Assembly (NCBI RefSeq): GCF_021730395.1
Contig: NC_069373.1
Location: forward strand, 48,512,501 to 48,576,500
From: Mercenaria mercenaria
Taxonomy: Eukaryota > Mollusca > Bivalvia > Venerida > Veneridae
Length of the DNA stretch: 64,000 nt
Reading direction: 5' to 3'
Shown here: in pieces, positions 57,136 to 64,000 of the stretch
Numbering within the stretch: the stretch's first letter is position 1
Layout: every line of letters starts with the position of its first letter
The notes under the pieces: generated by a model
Database searches by the model: none
Seen by the model: the letters and a program-made list of their open reading frames with translations, nothing else
What the model was told of the DNA's origin: nothing
Program-made: the position numbers and the translations under genes

Positions 57136-59474
57136 CTATACTGTTAAAACAGCTTGAACATTGTCAAGTGTAAAGCTCTTTCCTTTCTGTAAGCGTTTTT
57201 TCCTTGCACTGTTGTCAATCTTATCGTCAGATTGAATGAAATCATTTTGTTCCGTATTACGGCTATAGCACTTCGGTCTCTGAGAAAACTGTGGCCCTGC
57301 GCCTGGTATATCGTAGGATCCTGTTGTGTTCATAGTAACATGGCAATGCAACTGATCTCTGTAATTGAAAATGGTTATTATCGTATAAAGATTAAATAAT
57401 ATAAACAATATGAAACCTTATACCAACCACGTGGTAATAACAATTACTTGCAAAGTCAGAAAGATTAAGCAACATGTCTATAAAATGCCATTTGGTGTAA
57501 TATAATCATATCTTTTTTTTAATTTGTTTCAGCTTTCGAAAAATAGAAGACATTTCTCATCTTAATTTAATACATTCAATTTTATCACGTTTACAAAATA
57601 GATAAATGATTTTGATGAAACTTCAAAATATTCGGGAAAGGAAGTAACTATACACTTATTGAAATGTGTGTCGGTCAATAGTCAAAACTATTGCACAAGG
57701 TCCAAAGGGCCGGCGTCAAACACTAGATAACGGATCAGCAAGTCATTCAGTAAGTGCTTTATCACATCGTATCAGAAATACGTTTTTATTTCTCTTCATT
57801 AAATTTTCACTTAGGCCGAGCAAAATTTACTCTTAGACAGTTCAAAAGCACGTAACTATTGACCAGCTGTTTATATAAGGAGCCGTATGATACATACCCA
57901 TATTTTGGAGGATATTCTTGTTTTTGTTTTGGTTGGGCATAGAGTCACACCGATACAGTGTAGGTCATATGGCGACTTTCCAAGCTTTTTATGGTGGATG
58001 AAGGCCCCAGGTGCCCCTCGTGACATTACTTCATCTGGCGAGCATTGGGTAGAACCACCAACCTTCCGTTAGCAAGCTGGATGATTCCTCACATTGAGAA
58101 TTCTACACCCAAAGCAAGGTTTTACAACCTTTATCGTTGAGGGGCAAGTGATCTGAAGTAAGCCAACTTGATCCCTCGGTCACGGAGGCACTAAAGTTTA
58201 TAAGTATTGACAATATTACACGGTTCACTATAATCTGACTTATTCCGTATAGAACCGTTAAAAGCATTAAACTTACTATATATTCCGCAAAGTATTTTCT
58301 TGACGAACAAACCTATGTTGTATTGTAAGAAGGTTCATCTTATAATTATCTAAGGTATCCCATATGTCTTTGACATACTTGTTCATTTCATTCAGTGGTG
58401 GAGATTCCCATTTTGTTAGAACGTCTTTAAGATCCTCTATATCTTCATACACCGCATAGTGTGATTTTCTAAAGTCCTTAAATGTATAAAAGTATGAACT
58501 AAAGCCGATAATATACATTGACTATCGATTTTGAAAGCCTTAAAAAAAGCCTTAACTTGATAGTTTCATATGTTATGCAAATTAAGCCGGGTCGTAATAT
58601 AATTAAATCTATTATCAATTCTGTTAAGTTCTTTTTCACAAACTCATATTCATCACATTTTGAAAGGCTTGCAGGTCAATAATCAAATCTAATGCCTGAT
58701 GTCTGAAATACACTAGATGACTCAAATACTCATGTATCAGTCAAAAAATATTGTGACGTCAGCCGCCGAAAAAAATCACCACTCACTCTTCTACAGAAGA
58801 AACTGTTTATCTCCACTTTGGCCACAATCCATGCTCTGTTGACCTCTAACCCTCTCTGCGCATCTTGTTGACCTTCTGATATTATCAGTCACTTGTGCAA
58901 TGAGGATTTTGAGGAGGATGACAATACACGTGAACAAGAAGCATACCATGAGTATAACACTAACTGTCCTGCAAATATCAACAAAATATAAACATGAGCA
59001 AACCAAATCCAAATCAGACATTTCACAGGAAGAATTGTTGTGTAGAAAAGTTATCCAACATCTTCAAATGCCTCTACTTTTTGTAAATTAGTAAAAATTC
59101 AGAAGGCACGGTATATTCACATTATATTAAGATGAAAATTTTCATCAAGTTATTTGCATATAAACTGTAGTAACTAGAAACCCAATATGCACTGCAAGTA
59201 CAGTACAAGGAAACAAAGACAAAAAAGAGCAAAACTGCAGACACAGTAATATAATTATAATACTGAATAGTATATATTGAATGCAGAGCAAGTTGAAACA
59301 ATATTTTGCTAAATGTACAGTTATTTGAAACAAAACATACACTGAAGGTACATTAACAAGAAACAGACTATATCTAGAATAAACCTACCGTATCCGTCCT
59401 CTCCGGTATAATCAACCACGGGTTGTGCTTCTGTCAACGACCGAACGCCAGCGAACAATATTCCCCAGAAGGTA
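57136..59474 (-). pseudogene. Inverted partial copy of the channel gene (last four exons)
   Basis: Minus-strand exons 59474-59389, 58968-58787, 58476-58277 and 57358-57136 correspond to exons 12-15 of the gene at 40730-51986. The third copy exon is open and matches its original at 57 of 66 residues; the last keeps QTEQN-like and KGKSFTLDNVQAV blocks and ends at TAG. The pore exon lacks one G at its donor, and the S6 exon lacks two single bases (in GATACATATC and GTCCAGCAGG), so the frame is lost through the S6 and TRP-helix region although the sum of changes is three. No exon 1-11 was found in the 4.5 kb upstream. Probably a pseudogene, or the end of a decayed paralogue. Confidence 0.85.
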
Positions 59475-59639
59475 CTGGAAATGATTAAAAGTGCCGATGA
59501 TGATACACAACATAACTAACATATCTCTTGTTTGAATTATTTTGGCGGCAATCATTATTCAACATCAAGCTTTAAAATTATTATGTTAAAAGGCTATGAA
59601 TAACGAGTAAACACATAGTAGTACAACATCGGAGAAAAA

Positions 59640-59880
59640 TAGTCTTGGTGAAATTATGTCTCCCACACCACTGTCTGTGTGTGTGTTTGTCTCTCTGTCT
59701 GTCACAAAGCTTGTCCGCACTCTAAGTTGAACATTTCTCATCGGATCTTCACCAAACTGGAATAAAATTTGTTTGCCAATAAGTTCTCGGCCAAGTTCGA
59801 TAACTAGCCAAATCGGCCCAGGCACTTCGGAATTATGACCCTTGAATTACCAAAAAATGCTCAGATTTCTTTTAAAAGTA
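59640..59880. repeat. Interspersed repeat (TCACCAAACTGG type)
   Basis: GATCTTCACCAAACTGGAAT, AAGTTCTCGGCCAAGTTCGA and ACTAGCCAAATCGGCCCAGG make up a phrase I know as a common bivalve repeat; GT-rich DNA precedes it. Confidence 0.5.
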
Positions 59881-60089
59881 GTACATGGGTCCTTTTGGTG
59901 TCAAAAATGTGCACGCGCATGTGCTCTTAGTAAACAGTATATAAAGATTGACTTACTATTTAGATGATTAGGAATTTGTGGGAGACAGGCGCTTTTCTCA
60001 AAAGCATCTCTATATTTTTTACTTTATATAATCTGGTATTGTTTCACTAATGTTAAAGCGTTTCTCTGCGGGAAGTTATTTCATTTACA

Positions 60090-60710
60090 CTGTCTTGTCT
60101 AACTTGTTGAAAATAAGGTTAGTTCGAGGTTGGCATGCCCTAAACGCGTTTAAATCGCCAGTTTCCTTTATACAGGTTACTGACTGATCCGAGGTGATAC
60201 TTGTTTTTTGTCCGTTTCTTATTCTATGTTTGTGTGTATATATATTGTCTTGTTTGTTGGTGGTGTTTCTTTCCCCATCGCTTCCTCGCATTCATGCCCC
60301 TCTTCTTCTACTATAAGTGATGTCAGGTGCGATCATATTTTTGCCACTGGCCGTCCCTGGGCTGTCCTCCTGCTTGTGTTTGTTTTCTGCGTGCGTGTGT
60401 GTGTTTGTCTTGTTTACGTGCAAGTTTGCGCTGTTGTGGTTTTCAGTGTAGGGAGAGAGCGGTTTTGGAGCGTGGCTTTCCCTGTTGAATATTCATCCTT
60501 ACTTTTGTCCACTTCGCCCAACACTTCCATCATTTTATCTACCCCATACCCATGTTTGTATTTTGCCTATAATTAAAATGTACATGGATTTTTGAAGCAA
60601 CCCGTCTGCTATATTTTCCTGTTATAGTTTCTTTTTGTTGCGGGCCTATTTTGGTGTGCATAGCTCTTTGGTTGTGCTTTCGATAAATCTACCCTTACCT
60701 TTTTTGAACG
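60090..60710. repeat. Interspersed element sharing its end with 5690-5800
   Basis: GATTTTTGAAGCAACCCGTC and TTGCGGGCCTATTTT at 60585-60660 match 5690-5760; the part before it (CGCGTTTAAATCGCCAG and TCCGAGGTGATACTTG near 60145-60205) is absent from the other copy. A GT-rich low-complexity patch lies inside. The open frame over it is not family-like. Confidence 0.5.
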
Positions 60711-60904
60711 AATAATCAGATATAACGTCGTAGGAAGAAAGTCTATAGAGTAGTTATATTACATAGCATCAACAAAACATGGTCTTTAACGAGTAATTAA
60801 TCATAGCCTATATCATAACATCGGACAATATGATCTTTACATTATGATCATATTACATAACATAGAAAAAGCATGGTCTGTACCAATTAATCATATATAG
60901 CATC

Positions 60905-61629
60905 GGAAAATAATAACATAACATAACATAAGTTTTATTAGTCTTAAGCATAAATAGCTCATCGACATAAGCACAACTGAATATTCACAAGCATGCGTAA
61001 AAAACATATATAGAGCAAAAACATGAAATATATTATATATCGAGAAACACATAGTGCAAAATTCTTCTCACATTACATTGCATTAAAGTTTTATATTTAA
61101 GTTAAACCATCTCATTTCTGATATTAGATCGTCTTCGTTTAAAAGCCTTAGTAATGAATAAGGCTAGCTTATTAAGCACTGACTTGTTTGAAAAATTTAA
61201 CAATTCGATAAACTTGTATACACTTGCATTTCTATAGTAATACATTTTAATGTATTTTTTCCTTAAGTCATTATACAATGTACATTTTAAAATGAAATGG
61301 AATTCATCCTCTATATCATTTAAAATACAGAACCAACACAGTCTTTCATTTCGAGGAATAGGATTGTTACTATGTTTAGCTTTCTCTACCAACAAATCAT
61401 GTGACCCTAGTCTTTTATTAGCAATTGCACGTCTATGTTTCAAACTGTTTAATACTTCAAGACATCAGCCATTCCAAACGTCTGTTTCATTTCTTTATAC
61501 AAGTATAAGGATGGATGACTGTTCAAGTTTTCAAGCCAGCTAGATAAAAATGTATCTTTTAGCCTTTGTTTTAAAACAGACAGAAACAAGTTAAAATTAA
61601 CTGATCTTGGATAAACCCAGATCTCACCA
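60905..61629 (-). mobile_element. 3' fragment of a LINE related to the one at 6867-9018
   Basis: Two minus-strand frames join across a frameshift near 61446: VNFNLFLSVLKQRLKDTFLS with SWLENLNSHPSLYLYKEMKQ, then KHRRAIANKRLGSHDLLVEK, RLCWFC..H..C zinc-knuckle-like block, YNDLRKKYIK and a stop at 61102. The domain order is that of the LINE at 6867. It ends with TTATGTTATGTTATG at about 60908-60925. Bounded at its 5' side by the MITE. Confidence 0.82.
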
Positions 61630-62045
61630 GGGGCCGTATTCATAAAGCATCTTAAGTATAAGTTTTGACTTAAGCTGAAGATTTTACTTAAGTTTGTGGT
61701 GATTTCAGCTTAAGTCAAAGTAAAAACTTCAGTCCTACTCATAAAACAGCTTAAACTTAAGATACGTAAGAAATGACTTAAGTCAGAAAACAAAATGGTG
61801 TCGTGAGTACGAAAAAAGTGTTGTTTTTCAGATAAAATCACTTTAAACATAATTGTGCATGTTGTATCTGTCTGAAATTAATCCTGTTCTTTTTAATGTT
61901 TTCGTCCACAATAAAAGCCAAGAATTACGTTTTAATTTTTTTTATGAATAACAAATATACTTAAGTAAAATAAATTTCTTACCCAAGTAATACTTAAGTG
62001 AATAATCAGTTTCTTATACTTAAGATGTTTTATGAATACGGCCCC
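61630..62045. mobile_element. 416-bp MITE with about 33-bp inverted ends
   Basis: GGGGCCGTATTCATAAAGCA with TCTTAAGTATAAG at the left and the reverse with one or two mismatches at the right end. The inside holds further ACTTAAG words in both directions. No clear target duplication. It lies at the truncated edge of the LINE fragment. Confidence 0.88.
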
Positions 62046-64000
62046 AGATCCCAGTTGATGCAGCATATTTTTCATGTTCAGTGATCAATTATCAATATTG
62101 TTTTCCGTCAACCTTAACATAATTTCCAAATACGCATTTTATATACATATACAATTTTCACATCTATTATGCAATTTTAGAAAAAATTTTACCAGTCTCA
62201 CTTTTCATTCATATATCAATGGTAATCTTCCCGATTCACCATATAGTCTTGTATTAAAAGCAGACATTTTTTACATTAAAAACCCACTTCAAAATTTCCT
62301 ATGAACACGTTCGATAGACTCAGCACTTGAAAACCCCCATACCTCACTGGAGTACGAGAGTACCGAAGTTACAAATGAAACAGTCTCCGGATTTAGTTTG
62401 CAAATCCGGAATTTTCGCAAACTCGGCTACCTTTTGCCTTTGACTTTTCTCTGATTTTTTGACATTAAACGACAGTTCTAGCTCCAAAGAGTAATAATTG
62501 GTCATTTCCTTCTTTATATGTTAAAGAATGAATTCATGGGAGGTTTTCAAAGTTGGTCCTCCCATGGGAGTATTTTTTCCTCCCATGGGGTTTTTGCTAA
62601 CCCAACGGAGGTCCAACGGGTGAATTTCTCCCACTTCACCAATTACGGGAGAAAAAATCGTGGGTTTTTTTCTAAAATTTTCAAATCAAAATATTTTAAC
62701 TCAGATTTATAAATTACACAATAAAAAACTGTTCTTACATGATTTCGCGTTGAAAAACGACTTTTGCAAAAAAACTCCCATTTCATTATGGGAGGAAACC
62801 CCCCACTGGCGACTCGATGAAATTTTGAAACTGCATTTAATGTTTCACTTTTTGTTAATTAATTATAATTTTATCAATATCGGTATAATAGATATCAAGA
62901 GTAAATAGTTTTGACTTCTAACATGCAGTGTTTATTACATTACATCAGAATTAAATTTTCATACCTTTGCTTCAGGTTTTAACTTTAGCTCAACTAAATA
63001 TATTTTCCAACTATACGCAAGTAAATAGTCAATAGCACAAACTATCGACCTGTGATTTATATATATATCTTAGGGAGTCGTGTTGTTATAAGCCTGTAAA
63101 AAGTATCCATTCATTACAAAGGAAACCTCACGTTCACATACGACAATATTCGACACACTGTCGGCTAAAACAAACTTTTGTGAAAGCAAAACTGGCAACT
63201 CTCTTAAATGAATCATTCATTTATACTGCTGATTTAAAAGTGATAGATTTTCATTGAAATACGATGAAGTAAAAATGAGTTTTTGTTTCGTTTTCTGTTC
63301 TTTGCACAAGTACCTACAATAAATTGACCTAAGTTCTAGTGAAGACTGTAATAATGTCACTCGATATATCCCCCGTCCTCTAGCAACTAAAAACTAATTT
63401 CAAGGAATTGTTAAGTGTAAGAAATTAAAGTTTGATATCTGGTTATTAATGGATAAAATGTTTTGCACAATAGAAATCGTACAGGTACAAATATATTCTA
63501 AATATGTTGTATATTACCATTGGCATCCCAAGTTTGTTAAAATTCACTAAAGTCTACAAATGTTAAAGCGTTGATTATTTTTACTTTGTTTTTTGTCTTA
63601 AAAAAAGGCCTTAAAACTAAGAACAAATGAATTGGAATTCGTTGTAATAAAATATATATAGTTTTTGCTTGCATAAACTCATTCATTTGTTATTATTTAT
63701 TACATTACTGCGTATGGTTTTATTGTTCTATTTCACTGACCTGTCAAAATGCATATTGATTGCACGGTCGGTTATTTTAATCTTCGTTTGAGTTTCGGTA
63801 CATTCCATATCGTGTAGGGAAAGTAACCTGCAATTAAAATGGTTTGCGTGTATACGGAGGTACGAAAGTCACGATAGTTCAGTGGTCACTGCTTGAAACC
63901 TTGAGGTCTTAAGATCGAAACCGTGTAATGTCTGTGATTTTTTTTCACAAATTTCAACAAACACTTGGTACATGTACATTTTTTTATCCAATATTTCCTC
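62046..64000. other. No gene recognised
   Basis: AT-rich. Near 62530-62800 a set of TCCCATGGGAG and CTCCCAT words forms short hairpins; two short frames here are not credible. No channel exon was found on the minus strand. A weak tRNA-like string (ATAGTTCAGTGGTCACTG ... AAGATCGAAACC) at 63876-63925 may be a worn SINE head. Confidence 0.4.

Noticed and set aside
60208-60576. 122-residue hydrophobic frame
   Set aside because: Driven by GT- and CT-rich low-complexity DNA inside an interspersed repeat.
63876-63925. tRNA-like string
   Set aside because: An A-box-like part is present, but the B box is too changed; at best a worn SINE head, so not listed separately.
1-64000. Possible CRISPR array or bacterial operon
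   Set aside because: Tandem arrays here have no equal-length unique spacers, and the genes are intron-rich animal genes.
1-64000. LTR retroelements, retroviral or Polinton remains
   Set aside because: No long terminal direct repeats, protease, integrase or capsid-like readings were recognised; the reverse transcriptases seen are all of the non-LTR type.

Overview
The window is AT-rich, intron-rich, repeat-dense animal DNA, most probably from a bivalve mollusc. The reasons are the long introns with standard GT/AG borders, several tRNA-derived SINE families, degraded non-LTR retrotransposons, and arrays built on TGACCTTTGACC-like words and ending in GACGGACGG-type runs with a small hairpin, a style I know from bivalve genomes. 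No bacterial, viral, LTR or Polinton-like coding region was recognised.

Host genes, left to right. (1) Minus strand, 15-9444: a family 92 (DUF23) glycosyltransferase, with a signal-anchor first exon at 9363-9444, an exon at 2403-2546 and a large catalytic exon at 15-999; a phase-compatible extra exon may lie at 5224-5392. Its long intron holds an antisense LINE, a SINE and other repeats. (2) Plus strand, about 19877-26469: three or four coding-like exons of an unrecognised gene with matching phases. (3) Minus strand, 27162-27950: two exons of another unrecognised gene. (4) Plus strand, 40730-51986: a complete 15-exon six-transmembrane TRP-superfamily channel of 729 residues, whose exon phases close perfectly. 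(5) Minus strand, 57136-59474: a tail-to-tail partial copy of its last four exons, with three small deletions and therefore probably a pseudogene.

The rest is largely mobile and repetitive DNA. 2.6-9 kb: intronic repeats and a LINE split by a 334-bp TA-flanked element. 10.9-13.7 kb: minisatellites, a SINE with a perfect 15-bp target-site duplication, and a 165-bp satellite. 14.2-19.5 kb: a 5.3-kb foldback structure with arms of about 0.9 kb, its spacer filled with AAATGC-type words and a LINE RNase-H relic. 28-35 kb: another SINE, a second array of the 165-bp satellite, a MITE and TGACC arrays. 35.8-40.1 kb: a 4.35-kb element whose inverted ends are made of a repeated ACCGTTAAATGTCGCAA word, with an 870-bp palindrome inside. 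52.7-55 kb: a CR1/jockey-like LINE between the channel gene and its inverted copy. 59.6-62 kb: more repeats, including a LINE tail next to a MITE.

The best leads for something new are the giant foldback (with a third partial copy at 6.05-6.51 kb), the subrepeat-ended element at 35.8-40.1 kb, and the channel gene with its inverted broken copy. Exon models and identities come from reading the sequence only; no alignment or database search was run.
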